Below, piece after piece: positions 26,051-34,785 of a DNA stretch of 64,000 nt. Source of the DNA: Burkholderia guangdongensis (GTDB taxonomy: Bacteria; Pseudomonadota; Gammaproteobacteria; Burkholderiales; Burkholderiaceae); assembly GCF_013403875.1 (NCBI RefSeq), contig NZ_JACBNX010000026.1, forward strand, positions 1 to 64,000. Reading direction: 5' to 3'. The notes beneath the pieces were generated by a model. It was given only the letters and a program-made list of their open reading frames with translations, was not told where the DNA came from and searched no databases. The position numbers and the translations under genes are program-made. Position 1 is the first letter of the stretch. Each line of letters starts with the position of its first letter.

Positions 26051-26082
26051 GCGTCCCCGCGTCCCCGCGTCCCCGCGTCCCC
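26051..26082. repeat. 8-bp tandem repeat GCGTCCCC, four units
   Basis: Four perfect copies, followed by a partial GCGTCG. It lies in the gap between the phosphoribosyltransferase and marC, just before the bidirectional terminator. Confidence 0.9.
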
Positions 26083-26095
26083 GCGTCGCACCCAA

Positions 26096-26133
26096 GAAAA
26101 AGCCCGCGTCACTTTCAGGCGCGGGCTTTTTTT
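26096..26133. terminator. bidirectional intrinsic terminator between the PRTase and marC
   Basis: AGCCCGCG (26101-26108) pairs with CGCGGGCT (26120-26127); a run of A precedes it and seven T follow it. It can stop transcription from both converging genes. Confidence 0.9.
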
Positions 26134-26152
26134 CGTCTCGGAGAAAACCGCG

Positions 26153-26755
26153 CTAGAGCTGATGCACGAACGCGCGAATGCCGCCGAGCATCATTTCGAC
26201 CGAGATCGCGACGAGCACGAGCCCCATCAGCCGCTCGAACGCCGCGACCGTCCGCTCGCCGAGCCACTGCTGGATCCGCTCCGCGAGCACGAGCGCGACC
26301 GCGCAGACGATCATCGTGACGGTCAGCGCACCCGCCCACTCGAGCATCCTGCCGGGCGCCTGCGACGTCAGCAGCATCACGGTCGCGAGCGCGGACGGCC
26401 CGGCGAGCGCCGGGATCGCGAGCGGCACGATGAACGGCTCGCCGCCCGCGCGCGGATCGTTGCCGAGCGCGCCGTCCGGATGCGGGAAGATCATCCGCAG
26501 CGCGATCAGGAACAGCACGATTCCGCCGCCGATCCGCAGCGACAGGTCGGTCAGGTTCATCATCCGCAGGAAGCGGTCGCCGACCGCCATGAAGAACAGC
26601 AGGATCACGAACGCGATCGCGACCTCGCGCAGAATCAGCCGCACGCGCCGCTCGCGCGGCACATCCCGCAGCGCCGAGATGAACAGCGGGATGTTGCCGA
26701 GCGGATCCGTGATCAGGATGAGCAGGATCGTTGCCGACAGAAACGTGTATTGCAC
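26153..26755 (-). CDS. MarC/YhgN-family integral membrane protein
   Basis: A 200-residue, highly hydrophobic protein with about six membrane segments, starting MQYTFLSATILLILITDPLGNIPLF, the MarC-family signature (DPLGN). The inner charged loop DRFLRMMNLTDLSLRIGGG is also typical. The function of MarC proteins is not established; they are not proven drug pumps. It converges on the PRTase across the terminator and lies 13 bases downstream of proS, in the same orientation. Confidence 0.9.
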   Translation of the reverse strand: MQYTFLSATILLILITDPLGNIPLFISALRDVPRERRVRLILREVAIAFVILLFFMAVGDRFLRMMNLTDLSLRIGGGIVLFLIALRMIFPHPDGALGNDPRAGGEPFIVPLAIPALAGPSALATVMLLTSQAPGRMLEWAGALTVTMIVCAVALVLAERIQQWLGERTVAAFERLMGLVLVAISVEMMLGGIRAFVHQL

Positions 26756-26768
26756 GTTCGGACGCCGC

Positions 26769-28505
26769 TCAGTGCGCGAGCGCCGCGCGGATCTTCTCCG
26801 CGACCGTCGACGCGGCGGCCTCGGCCGGCAGCAGCGTCGCTTCGGTGTCGCGGCGGCCCTGGTACTCGATCTTGCCGTCCTTCAGCCCGCGCTCGCCGAT
26901 CACGAGCCGGTGCGGCACGCCGATCAGCTCCCAGTCCGCGAACATCACGCCCGGGCGCTCGCCGCGATCGTCGAGGATCACGTCGATGCCGGCCGCGACG
27001 AGCTCGTCGTACAGCTTGTCGGCCGCCGCGCGCACCGCGTCGCTGCGGTCATAGCCCATCGGGCACAGCACGACCTGGAACGGCGCGATCGACTCCGGCC
27101 AGATGATCCCCTTGTCGTCGAAGTTCTGCTCGATCGCGGCGCCGAGAATGCGCGTGACGCCGACCCCGTAGCAGCCCATCAGCATCGGCTGCGGCTTGCC
27201 CGACTCGTCGAGGAACGTCGCGCCCATCGCTTCCGAGTACTTGGTGCCGAGCTGGAAGACGTGGCCGACTTCGATCCCGCGGCAGATGTCGATCACGCCG
27301 TTGCCGTCCGGCGACGGATCGCCCTTCTGCACGTTGCGCAGATCGGCGACTTCCGGCTCCGGCAGATCGCGGCCCCAGTTCACGCCGGCGATGTGGTAAT
27401 CGACCTCGTTCGCGCCGACGACGAAATCGCTCATGTTCGCCACCGTGCGATCGGCGATCACCTTGACCGGCTTCTTCGTGCCGACCGGGCCGAGATACCC
27501 CGGCGGCGTGCCGAACCACTCGACGATTTCCTGCTCGGTCGCGAAGCGATGGTTCTTGAGGCCGGGCAGCTTCGACGCCTTGATCTCGTTCAGGTCGTGG
27601 TCGCCGCGCAGCATCAGCAGCCAGATCGTCGGCTCGGCGCCTTCGTTGTCGGTGGCGAGCACGATCGACTTGATCGTGCGCTGGAGCGGGATGTTCATCA
27701 GCTCGGCGACGGCCTCGCACTTCGCCTTGCCCGGCGTCGCGACCTTTTCCATCGGCTCGGCCGGCGCCGCGCGCTCGGCGACGAGCGGCAGCGCCTCGGC
27801 CGCCTCGACGTTCGCCGCGAACTCGGACGTCGGGCAGTAGGCGATCGCGTCCTCGCCGGTGTCGGCGATCACGTGGAACTCGTGCGAGAAGTTGCCGCCG
27901 ATCGAACCGCTATCGGCCGCCACCGCGCGGAACTCGAGGCCGAGGCGCGTGAAGATGCGCACGTACGCGGCGTACATCTTGCGATACGACTCGTGCAGGC
28001 CTTCGGCGTCCTTGTCGAACGAGTACGCGTCCTTCATGATGAATTCGCGGCCGCGCATCACGCCGAAGCGCGGACGGATTTCGTCGCGGAACTTCGTCTG
28101 GATCTGGTAGAAATTCACCGGCATCTGCCGGTAGCTCTTGATCTGCGCGCGCGCGATGTCGGTGACGACTTCCTCGTGCGTCGGCCCGATCACGAAGTCG
28201 TTGTCCTTGCGATCCTTGAAGCGCAGCAGCTCGGGGCCGTACTGCTCCCAGCGGCCCGACTCCTGCCACAGCTCGGCCGGCTGCACGGCCGGCATCAGCA
28301 GCTCGATCGCGCCCGCCCGGTTCATTTCCTCGCGCACGATCGCTTCGACCTTGCGAATCGAGCGCAGGCCGATCGGCAGATAGTTGTAGATGCCGCCGGC
28401 GACGCGGCGGATCATGCCGGCGCGCACCATCAGCTTGTGGCTGACGATCTCGGCGTCGGCGGGTGCTTCTTTCAGAGTGCCGATAAAGAAACGGGAAGCT
28501 TTCAT
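26769..28505 (-). CDS. proS: prolyl-tRNA synthetase ProS
   Basis: ProS charges tRNA-Pro. The 578-residue protein is the usual length for the bacterial type with an editing insertion (INS, YbaK-like) between motifs 2 and 3. Class II motif 2 region FRDEIRPRFGVMRGREF (about 140-156) and motif 3 GCYGVGVTRILGA near 450 are present, followed by the anticodon-binding domain. The start is ATG at 28505; an upstream longer frame is an alternative but reads into the promoter region. tRNA-Pro(CGG), its substrate, is at 34562. Confidence 0.97.
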   Translation of the reverse strand: MKASRFFIGTLKEAPADAEIVSHKLMVRAGMIRRVAGGIYNYLPIGLRSIRKVEAIVREEMNRAGAIELLMPAVQPAELWQESGRWEQYGPELLRFKDRKDNDFVIGPTHEEVVTDIARAQIKSYRQMPVNFYQIQTKFRDEIRPRFGVMRGREFIMKDAYSFDKDAEGLHESYRKMYAAYVRIFTRLGLEFRAVAADSGSIGGNFSHEFHVIADTGEDAIAYCPTSEFAANVEAAEALPLVAERAAPAEPMEKVATPGKAKCEAVAELMNIPLQRTIKSIVLATDNEGAEPTIWLLMLRGDHDLNEIKASKLPGLKNHRFATEQEIVEWFGTPPGYLGPVGTKKPVKVIADRTVANMSDFVVGANEVDYHIAGVNWGRDLPEPEVADLRNVQKGDPSPDGNGVIDICRGIEVGHVFQLGTKYSEAMGATFLDESGKPQPMLMGCYGVGVTRILGAAIEQNFDDKGIIWPESIAPFQVVLCPMGYDRSDAVRAAADKLYDELVAAGIDVILDDRGERPGVMFADWELIGVPHRLVIGERGLKDGKIEYQGRRDTEATLLPAEAAASTVAEKIRAALAH

Positions 28506-28685
28506 GCGGACGGTTCCAAAAACGGCCACCCAACGCGGGCGGCCCGAAAAAGGTTCAAGGTGATAAAGGCGGCGCGCCGCGAACGTCGATGGCGCTGATG
28601 ACGTAGCAGACAATTCAGGGACAGTTCCGCTCGCGCGCGTGGCCGGGATTCGCTCCGTCACGGTGCGCGGCGCCCGTTATCTGTT

Positions 28686-28691
28686 TATAAT
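28686..28691 (+). promoter_or_regulatory. candidate -10 box upstream of rppH
   Basis: A perfect TATAAT, 34 bases before the rppH ATG. The -35 at the right spacing is weak, so this is only a partial promoter call. Confidence 0.45.
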
Positions 28692-28724
28692 CAAAGCAAT
28701 TTTAAAGGATTCGAAGGTGGTTGT

Positions 28725-29375
28725 ATGCTGGATCGTGAAGGCTTTCGCCCGAACGTCGGCATCATCCTCTTGAACGCGCGCAACGAGGTGTTTTGGGGCA
28801 AGCGGCTTCGCGAGCATTCTTGGCAGTTTCCTCAAGGGGGCATCAAATACGGTGAGACCCCCGTGCAGGCGATGTACCGGGAATTGCACGAAGAAACCGG
28901 CCTGCGGCCGGAACACGTCAAGGTGGTCGGTCGCACGCGCGACTGGTTGCGTTACGAGGTGCCAGACAAGTTCATCAAGCGAGAAGTACGCGGTCATTAC
29001 CGCGGCCAGAAACAAATCTGGTTCCTGCTACGGATGGTCGGACGCGATTGCGACATTTGCCTGCGCGCGACCGATCACCCGGAGTTCGATGCATGGCGCT
29101 GGAACGAGTACTGGGTGCCGCTCGATGCGGTCATCGAGTTCAAGCGGGATGTTTATCAGTTGGCGCTGACGGAACTGTCGCGTTTTCTGCGCCGCCCGGC
29201 GCAGCGGCCCGACAAACCGCGCAGCCCGCGCACGATGCGCTATCCGCGCATTGCAGTGGGCATGCAGGTTCATCAGACGCTGACGATTGTCGACACATCG
29301 GTGGTGTGTTCCGAGGTCGAGACGGGAGCGAGTACGCTCGACGAAACGACGCCTCGTCTGGTCCTCGGCGATTGA
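28725..29375 (+). CDS. rppH: RNA pyrophosphohydrolase RppH
   Basis: RppH removes pyrophosphate from mRNA 5' ends, triggering decay. The 216-residue product has the N-terminal MLDREGFRPNVGIILLN and the Nudix box GGIKYGETPVQAMYRELHEETGL (38-60), with the family REx2EE core. E. coli RppH is 176 residues; this one has a C-terminal extension of about 40 residues that I cannot assign. ATG at 28725. It is divergent from proS, and followed by an intrinsic terminator. Confidence 0.95.
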   Translation: MLDREGFRPNVGIILLNARNEVFWGKRLREHSWQFPQGGIKYGETPVQAMYRELHEETGLRPEHVKVVGRTRDWLRYEVPDKFIKREVRGHYRGQKQIWFLLRMVGRDCDICLRATDHPEFDAWRWNEYWVPLDAVIEFKRDVYQLALTELSRFLRRPAQRPDKPRSPRTMRYPRIAVGMQVHQTLTIVDTSVVCSEVETGASTLDETTPRLVLGD

Positions 29376-29393
29376 CGAGTTCTACTGCATGAC

Positions 29394-29424
29394 GGGCGCG
29401 ACCTCGGTGTCGCGCCCTTTTTTT
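29394..29424 (+). terminator. intrinsic terminator of rppH
   Basis: A perfect 9-bp stem GGGCGCGAC / GTCGCGCCC with a CTCGGT loop, followed by TTTTTTT. Confidence 0.92.
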
Positions 29425-29438
29425 ACGAGGAATGCATA

Positions 29439-29996
29439 TTGAAAGCGATTGCTCTCGCGATGACGTCGATGGCCGCGGCCGCCGTGCTGGCCGGCTGCGC
29501 GCATTCGAACACGCCATCCAACAAGGATGACAGCGCGTTCGTCTATCTGCTCGACCGCAAGCCGAACTGGAAAGAGAACGCGGTCGACACGCTCCCGCCG
29601 CTGCCGCAGTCCGACACGCTGGTGCCGTTCGACGTGTCGCAGAACACGCCGCTCAAGTTCTTCGTCGACGCGAAATCGCTGTCGGTCGGCACGGACGGCA
29701 TCGTGCGCTACACGGTCGTCATCACGAGCCCGGCCGGCGCGCGCAACATGAACTACGAAGGTGTTCGCTGCGATACGTACGAATGGCGACAGTACGCGGG
29801 CCTCAACGCCGATCACGACGGTTGGGACCGCACCGTCGAAAGCGACTGGCGACGCATCGAGAACGGCGAGCTGAACGCGTATCACGCGGCGCTCTATCAG
29901 GACTACTTCTGCGAGAACAAGCTTCCGGTCGGCACCGCGAAGGCGATCGTCGACAACCTCATGCATCACCGCACCGCGCTGAACCAGATCCACTGA
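29439..29996 (+). CDS. CNP1-like lipoprotein of unknown function
   Basis: A 185-residue lipoprotein. The signal peptide ends in the lipobox AVLAGC (C20). The mature part contains SPAGARNMNYEGVRCDTYEWRQYA, a form seen in CNP1-like proteins, and a second cysteine in YFCENK near the C-terminus that may form a disulfide. The function is not known. The start is TTG at 29439, with an ACGAGG ribosome-binding site upstream; ATG is not available before the signal peptide. A strong bidirectional terminator follows. Confidence 0.8.
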   Translation: MKAIALAMTSMAAAAVLAGCAHSNTPSNKDDSAFVYLLDRKPNWKENAVDTLPPLPQSDTLVPFDVSQNTPLKFFVDAKSLSVGTDGIVRYTVVITSPAGARNMNYEGVRCDTYEWRQYAGLNADHDGWDRTVESDWRRIENGELNAYHAALYQDYFCENKLPVGTAKAIVDNLMHHRTALNQIH

Positions 29997-30027
29997 TCTC
30001 GCGCCGCGCGCTTTCGAGCGGCGATGG

Positions 30028-30066
30028 AAAACGCCCGCGCGGAGTTGACTCCGCGCGGGCGTTTTT
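30028..30066. terminator. bidirectional intrinsic terminator between the CNP1-like gene and proB
   Basis: A 13-bp perfect stem CGCCCGCGCGGAG / CTCCGCGCGGGCG with a TTGA loop, with A before and T after it. It serves the two converging genes. Confidence 0.93.
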
Positions 30067-30094
30067 CATGAACGCACGTCGAACGACCCGCCGC

Positions 30095-31213
30095 TCAGAC
30101 GAGCACCAGGTTGTCGCGATGAATCAGTTCCGGCTCGAGCATGTAGCCGAGCACGTTCTCGATCTCGCCGCTCGGCTTGCGCTGAATCAGCTTCGTTTCC
30201 GCGCTGCTGTAATTGGTGAGGCCGCGCGCCACTTCGCGTCCGTCCGGACCGACGCACGCGATCACCTCGCCGCGCGCGAACACGCCCTGCACGCCGACGA
30301 CGCCGATCGGCAGCAGGCTCTTCCCGCCGCCCGTCAGCTTCTCGACCGCGCCCGCATCGATCACGACGTGGCCACGCACCTGCAGGTGATCGGCCATCCA
30401 CTGCTTGCGCGCCGCCATCCGCGCGGTGCGCGCGATCAGTTGCGTGCCGATCGCCTCGCCACTCGAGAGCCGCACGAGCACGTCGGGCTCGCGGCCGCTC
30501 GCGATCACGGTGTTCGCGCCGCTGTGCGCCGCGCGCTTCGCCGCGAGAATCTTCGTCAGCATGCCGCCGCGGCCGAGGCTCGAGCCCGCGCCGCCCGCCA
30601 TTGCCTCGAGCTCCGGCGCGCCCGCGTTCGCTTCCGCAACGAGCGTCGCGGACGGATCCTTGCGCGGATCGGCGGTGAAGAGGCCCATCTGGTCGGTGAG
30701 GATGATCAGCGCGTCGCCTTCGATCAGGTTCGCGACGAGCGCGCCGAGCGTGTCGTTGTCGCCGAACTTGATTTCGTCGGTGACGACCGTGTCGTTCTCG
30801 TTGATGATCGGCACGACGCCGAGCCGCAGCAGCGTGAGCAGCGTCGAGCGCGCGTTCAGGTAGCGCTCGCGGTCCGCGAGGTCCGCATGCGTGAGCAGGA
30901 TCTGCGCGGTCTGGATGCCGTGCTCGGAGAAGCGGCTCTCGTATACCTGCGCGAGCCCCATCTGCCCGACCGCCGCGGCGGCCTGCAGCTCGTCGATCTC
31001 GCGCGGCCGCTTGCTCCAGCCGAGCCGCTGCATCCCTTCGGCGATCGCGCCCGAGCTCACGAGCACCACTTCCTTGCCCTGATCGCGCAGCGCGGCGATC
31101 TGGGTGACCCAGCGGCCAATTGCGGTGTGATCGAGGCCCTTGCCGTCGTTCGTCACGAGGCTGGATCCCACCTTCACCACCAATCGCTTCGAATCCGCGA
31201 TGACCGAACGCAT
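30095..31213 (-). CDS. proB: glutamate 5-kinase ProB
   Basis: ProB phosphorylates glutamate in the first step of proline synthesis. The 372-residue product has the amino-acid kinase domain (VVKVGSSLVTNDGKGLDH, then SSGAIAEGMQRL and NENDTV with the ATP and substrate loops) and a C-terminal PUA domain, as in the E. coli enzyme, which is subject to proline inhibition. ATG at 31213. It lies 117 bases downstream of obgE in the same direction; the gap has a degenerate TGGCCTGGCC-type repeat (31241-31280). Confidence 0.96.
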   Translation of the reverse strand: MRSVIADSKRLVVKVGSSLVTNDGKGLDHTAIGRWVTQIAALRDQGKEVVLVSSGAIAEGMQRLGWSKRPREIDELQAAAAVGQMGLAQVYESRFSEHGIQTAQILLTHADLADRERYLNARSTLLTLLRLGVVPIINENDTVVTDEIKFGDNDTLGALVANLIEGDALIILTDQMGLFTADPRKDPSATLVAEANAGAPELEAMAGGAGSSLGRGGMLTKILAAKRAAHSGANTVIASGREPDVLVRLSSGEAIGTQLIARTARMAARKQWMADHLQVRGHVVIDAGAVEKLTGGGKSLLPIGVVGVQGVFARGEVIACVGPDGREVARGLTNYSSAETKLIQRKPSGEIENVLGYMLEPELIHRDNLVLV

Positions 31214-31330
31214 CGTGCGTCCTCTCCTGTATGTGATGCCTGGCCTGGCCGGGCCTAACCTGGCCTGATCTGGCCGGGCGCGATTGAATGCCGTGCCGCG
31301 CGGCGAAGCGCGCGGCGCAATCCGAACCCG

Positions 31331-32434
31331 TCAGGCGTCCGGCGCCGGCTGCTCGCCCGGCGGCGCATCGCGGAACCGCACGTCAGCGGCCAGATCTTCC
31401 GCCTCGGCCGCGCGATGGGCGTCCGAATGCGCGGCGAGATAGTCGTAGATCGCGTAGCAGAGCGCCTCGCAGCCCTGGCCGGTCAGCGCCGAGATCTCGA
31501 ACACCGGCCCGCCCCACTCGAAGCGCGCGAGAAAATCGGCGACACGCGCTTCGCGCTCGTCGTCCGGCACCATGTCGAGCTTGTTCAGCACGAGCCAGCG
31601 CGGCTTCTCGAACAGCGCCTCGTCGTACTTGCGCAGCTCGCCGACGATCGCCTTCGCTTCCGCAACCGGATCGACGTTCTCGTCGAACGGCGCCAGATCG
31701 ACGAGATGCAGCAGCAGGCCAGTGCGCTGCAGATGCCGAAGGAACTGATGACCGAGACCCGCGCCTTCGGCCGCGCCTTCGATCAACCCCGGAATGTCCG
31801 CGATCACGAAACTCTTGCTCGGCCCGACGCGCACGACGCCAAGGTTCGGCGCGAGCGTCGTGAACGGATAGTCGGCGATCTTCGGCCTCGCGTTCGACAC
31901 CGACGAGATGAACGTCGACTTGCCCGCGTTCGGCATCCCGAGCAGACCGACGTCGGCGAGCACCTTCAGCTCGAGGCGCAGCATCCGGCGCTCGCCGGGC
32001 TTGCCTTCCGTCTTCTGGCGCGGCGCGCGGTTCGTGCTCGACTTGAAATGCAGGTTACCGAGGCCGCCCGTGCCGCCCGCCGCGAGCATCACCTTCTGGT
32101 CGTGCTCGGTCAGATCGGCGATCAGCTCGCCGGTATCCATGTCGTTGATGACCGTGCCGACCGGCATGCGCAGCGTGATGTCGTCGCCGCCCTTGCCGTA
32201 GCAGTCGGCGCCGCGGCCGTTCTCGCCGTTGCGCGCCAGGTGCTTCTTCGCGTAGCGGTAGTCGATCAGCGTGTTGATGTTGCGGTCGGCGACCGCATAG
32301 ACGCTGCCGCCACGGCCGCCGTCGCCGCCGTCCGGCCCGCCGAACGGAACGAATTTCTCGCGGCGCATCGACGCGCTGCCATCGCCTCCGTCGCCGGCGA
32401 TGACTTCGATTCGCGCTTCGTCAATGAACTTCAT
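31331..32434 (-). CDS. obgE: Obg-family GTPase ObgE/CgtA
   Basis: Obg is an essential GTPase for 50S ribosome assembly and stress control. The 367-residue product has the glycine-rich Obg fold (about 1-158, with FGGPDGGDGGRGGSVY), the GTPase domain with GMPNAGKS (166-173), DIPGLIEGA and NKLDM. There is no extra C-terminal OCT-like domain beyond a short acidic tail. ATG at 32434. It follows rplU-rpmA after a terminator, so part of its expression may need another promoter or read-through. Confidence 0.96.
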   Translation of the reverse strand: MKFIDEARIEVIAGDGGDGSASMRREKFVPFGGPDGGDGGRGGSVYAVADRNINTLIDYRYAKKHLARNGENGRGADCYGKGGDDITLRMPVGTVINDMDTGELIADLTEHDQKVMLAAGGTGGLGNLHFKSSTNRAPRQKTEGKPGERRMLRLELKVLADVGLLGMPNAGKSTFISSVSNARPKIADYPFTTLAPNLGVVRVGPSKSFVIADIPGLIEGAAEGAGLGHQFLRHLQRTGLLLHLVDLAPFDENVDPVAEAKAIVGELRKYDEALFEKPRWLVLNKLDMVPDDEREARVADFLARFEWGGPVFEISALTGQGCEALCYAIYDYLAAHSDAHRAAEAEDLAADVRFRDAPPGEQPAPDA

Positions 32435-32526
32435 TCGTTACTCCGCCCAGTATTTCCCGCTATTGTGCCGCGCGCCATCGCGCTTGAACAATCGGCCGTT
32501 CGGCCAACGCCGCCCATGAGGCGACA

Positions 32527-32560
32527 AATAAAAAAGGCCCCGCGGCTGCCGCGGGGCCTT
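32527..32560 (-). terminator. intrinsic terminator between rpmA and obgE
   Basis: On the minus strand AAGGCCCCGCGG and CCGCGGGGCCTT form a 12-bp stem with a 3-base loop, followed by a T-rich run. It lies 29 bases after rpmA and 90 bases before obgE. Confidence 0.88.
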
Positions 32561-32588
32561 TCGGCTACGAAGCCCGTGGTGCCTGAAC

Positions 32589-32852
32589 TCAGGCAGCCGC
32601 CGGAACGACGATGACCATATGCTTCTTGTCCGCGCCCTTCGTTGCGAACTTCACGTGGCCGTCGACCAGCGCGAACAGCGTGTGGTCCTTGCCCATGCCG
32701 ACGTTGTCGCCAGCATGCATGCGGGTGCCGCGCTGACGCACGATGATGCCGCCGGCGTTGATCGCCTGGCCGCCGTACACCTTCACGCCGAGGCGTTTCG
32801 ACTCGGAGTCGCGGCCGTTCCGGGACGATCCGCCTGCCTTTTTGTGTGCCAT
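32589..32852 (-). CDS. rpmA: 50S ribosomal protein L27
   Basis: L27 is a small basic protein near the peptidyl transferase center. The 87-residue product begins MAHKKAGGSSRNGRDSESKRLG, typical of L27, and has VRQRGTRMHAGDNVGMG. There is no N-terminal Firmicute-type extension. It follows rplU after 24 bases, as in most bacteria. Confidence 0.98.
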   Translation of the reverse strand: MAHKKAGGSSRNGRDSESKRLGVKVYGGQAINAGGIIVRQRGTRMHAGDNVGMGKDHTLFALVDGHVKFATKGADKKHMVIVVPAAA

Positions 32853-32876
32853 CTGATTGCTCCTTTACCGAGGCGC

Positions 32877-33188
32877 TTACGCGTTGATCGCGTCGATGCG
32901 CAGCTCAGTGTAGTTCTGGCGGTGGCCGCCGTGCTTTTGGTAGTGCTTCCGGCGACGCATCTTGAAGATGGTGACCTTGGCATGACGACCGTGGGAAACG
33001 ACGGTTGCCTTGACGGAAGCCCCACTGACCAGCGGCGTACCGAACTGAATCGATTCGCCTTCGCCCACTGCGAGAACCTGGTCGAGCGTGATTTCAGCGT
33101 CAATGTCAGCCGGTATCTGTTCTACTTTCAGTTTTTCGCCAACGGCAACCTTGTACTGCTTGCCGCCGGTTTTTATGACCGCGTACAT
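32877..33188 (-). CDS. rplU: 50S ribosomal protein L21
   Basis: The 103-residue product begins [14 protein letters not shown] and contains [17 protein letters not shown], typical of L21. ATG at 33188 is preferred over an in-frame start at 33230 because it starts the conserved sequence and lies downstream of the strong promoter. It is the first gene of rplU-rpmA. Confidence 0.98.
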
Positions 33189-33242
33189 TGAAAACCTCAC
33201 TCTGGATCTATTTCCCCGCGCACCACGCACGGAAAAGGCGTG

Positions 33243-33271
33243 ATTATACAGAGAGTTAGCTCCGCAGTCAA
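33243..33271 (-). promoter_or_regulatory. strong sigma70 promoter of rplU-rpmA
   Basis: On the minus strand: -35 TTGACT (33266-33271), 17-base spacer, -10 TATAAT (33243-33248). It lies about 55 bases upstream of rplU. Confidence 0.9.
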
Positions 33272-33366
33272 AGCCGATTGACGATTGCCGCCCGCCGGGG
33301 TCGTCCGGATGGCCAAAAAACGCGCCCTCGGCGCGCGCGGCGGCCCGGTGCGCGGCGGATTCGCCT

Positions 33367-33372
33367 TATAAT
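33367..33372 (+). promoter_or_regulatory. candidate -10 box upstream of ispB
   Basis: A perfect TATAAT, 21 bases before the ispB start. No good -35 was seen at the standard spacing, so this would be a partial or activator-dependent promoter. Confidence 0.45.
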
Positions 33373-33392
33373 CCGCCGCATCACCCAATGTC

Positions 33393-34391
33393 ATGATCAT
33401 GTCGTCGACCGCCTCCCCCTCCCTCAGCGCCGCCCAGCTGCTTGCTCCGATCGCCAGCGATATGGAGCAGGTGAACCGCGTCATCCGGCAAAGCCTCGCG
33501 TCCGACGTGCTGCTGATCAACCAGATCGCCGAGTACATCATCGGCGCGGGCGGCAAGCGGCTGCGTCCGGCGTTGCTGTTGCTCGTCGCGGGCGCGCTCG
33601 GCGATCCGTCGAACCAGCGGCACGTGCTCGCGGCCGTCGTCGAGTTTATCCATACGGCGACGCTGCTGCACGACGACGTCGTCGATGAATCCGAGCTGCG
33701 CCGCGGCCGGCAAACCGCGAATGCGCTGTTCGGCAACGCGGCGAGCGTGCTGGTCGGCGACTACCTGTATTCGCGCTCGTTCGAGATGATGGTCGGTGTC
33801 GGCAAGATGCGCGTGATGGAGATTCTGTCCGAAGCGACGACGATCATCTCCGAAGGCGAAGTGCTGCAACTGCTGAACATGCACGACCCGGACGTCGACG
33901 AAGCGCGCTACATGCGCGTGATCCGCTACAAGACCGCGAAGCTGTTCGAGGCGTCCGCGCGCCTGGGTGCGGTGCTCGCGGGCGCCGACGCGCCGACCGA
34001 GGCCGCCGCGGCCGAGTATGGGCGGCGCATCGGCACCGCGTTCCAGATCATGGACGACTGGCTCGACTACGCGGGCACTGCGGAGGCGATGGGCAAGAAC
34101 GCCGGCGACGACCTGCGCGAGGGCAAGCCGACGCTGCCGCTGATCCATCTGATCGAGAACGGCACGCCCGAGCAGGCCGCGCTCGCGCGCGAGGCGATCG
34201 AACAGGGCGGCACCGACCGCTTCGACACGATTTTCGACGCGATCACGCGCTCGGGCGCGCTCGACCACACGCTCGAATGCGCGCGCCAGGAAGCGATGGC
34301 CGCCGCAGCCGCGATCGCGTCGTTCCCCGACTCCGTGTTCAAGGAGAGTCTGATCGAGCTGTGCTCGTACTCGACGTCGCGGCAGTCGTGA
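33393..34391 (+). CDS. ispB: polyprenyl diphosphate synthase IspB
   Basis: IspB chains isopentenyl units onto farnesyl diphosphate to make the ubiquinone side chain. The 332-residue product has the first aspartate-rich motif LHDDVVDESELRRG (D94, D95, D98), the lysine-arginine pocket GAGGKRLRPALL, and the second motif MDDWLDYAG. Chain length (octaprenyl in Burkholderia) is inferred. ATG at 33393 is used; ATG at 33399 is an alternative. It is divergent from rplU. Confidence 0.94.
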   Translation: MIMSSTASPSLSAAQLLAPIASDMEQVNRVIRQSLASDVLLINQIAEYIIGAGGKRLRPALLLLVAGALGDPSNQRHVLAAVVEFIHTATLLHDDVVDESELRRGRQTANALFGNAASVLVGDYLYSRSFEMMVGVGKMRVMEILSEATTIISEGEVLQLLNMHDPDVDEARYMRVIRYKTAKLFEASARLGAVLAGADAPTEAAAAEYGRRIGTAFQIMDDWLDYAGTAEAMGKNAGDDLREGKPTLPLIHLIENGTPEQAALAREAIEQGGTDRFDTIFDAITRSGALDHTLECARQEAMAAAAAIASFPDSVFKESLIELCSYSTSRQS

Positions 34392-34469
34392 GCGGCAACA
34401 GCGATGCCGCAGCAATTGCCGCGCAGCAATTGCCGAATACGCGCCGCGACAAATTTCTTCGTTCCGGGC

Positions 34470-34498
34470 TTCCAATTCGGAAAAATCGCTGTTATAGT
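34470..34498 (+). promoter_or_regulatory. candidate promoter of tRNA-Pro
   Basis: A -10-like TATAGT (34493-34498) follows a weak -35 TTCCAA (34470-34475) with a 17-base spacer. It lies about 64 bases before the tRNA. A small hairpin CAGTCT...AGACTG lies in the leader. Confidence 0.4.
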
Positions 34499-34561
34499 TA
34501 TGTTCTTGCTCGACGATGCAGGCAGTCTTGAAAGAGACTGAAGCATCGGAAGAGTCCAAAT

Positions 34562-34638
34562 CGGGGTGTAGCTTAGCCTGGTAGAGCGCTACGTTCGGGA
34601 CGTAGAGGCCGGAGGTTCGAATCCTCTCACCCCGACCA
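34562..34638 (+). tRNA. tRNA-Pro, anticodon CGG
   Basis: A 77-nucleotide tRNA with a 7-bp acceptor stem CGGGGTG / CACCCCG, D arm, anticodon loop TTCGGGA (anticodon CGG, reading CCG), TTCGAAT T-loop and an encoded CCA end. It is flanked by ispB and the CNNM-type gene. Confidence 0.98.
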
Positions 34639-34644
34639 GATTTG

Positions 34645-34677
34645 AAAAAACCGTGCACTCCGTGCACGGTTTTTTTT
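34645..34677 (+). terminator. intrinsic terminator after tRNA-Pro
   Basis: CCGTGCAC and GTGCACGG form an 8-bp stem with a TCC loop, followed by eight T. A runs before the stem may let it act in both directions. Confidence 0.92.
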
Positions 34678-34785
34678 CGCCCGCAGCCAACGTTGCCCGT
34701 TCGGCCGACGCATGCACGCGACGGTCCGGCCACCGCCCTCTGCTATAGTCCCCCCATCCCTGTCCCTCACAGCTCCTTCCGACGC

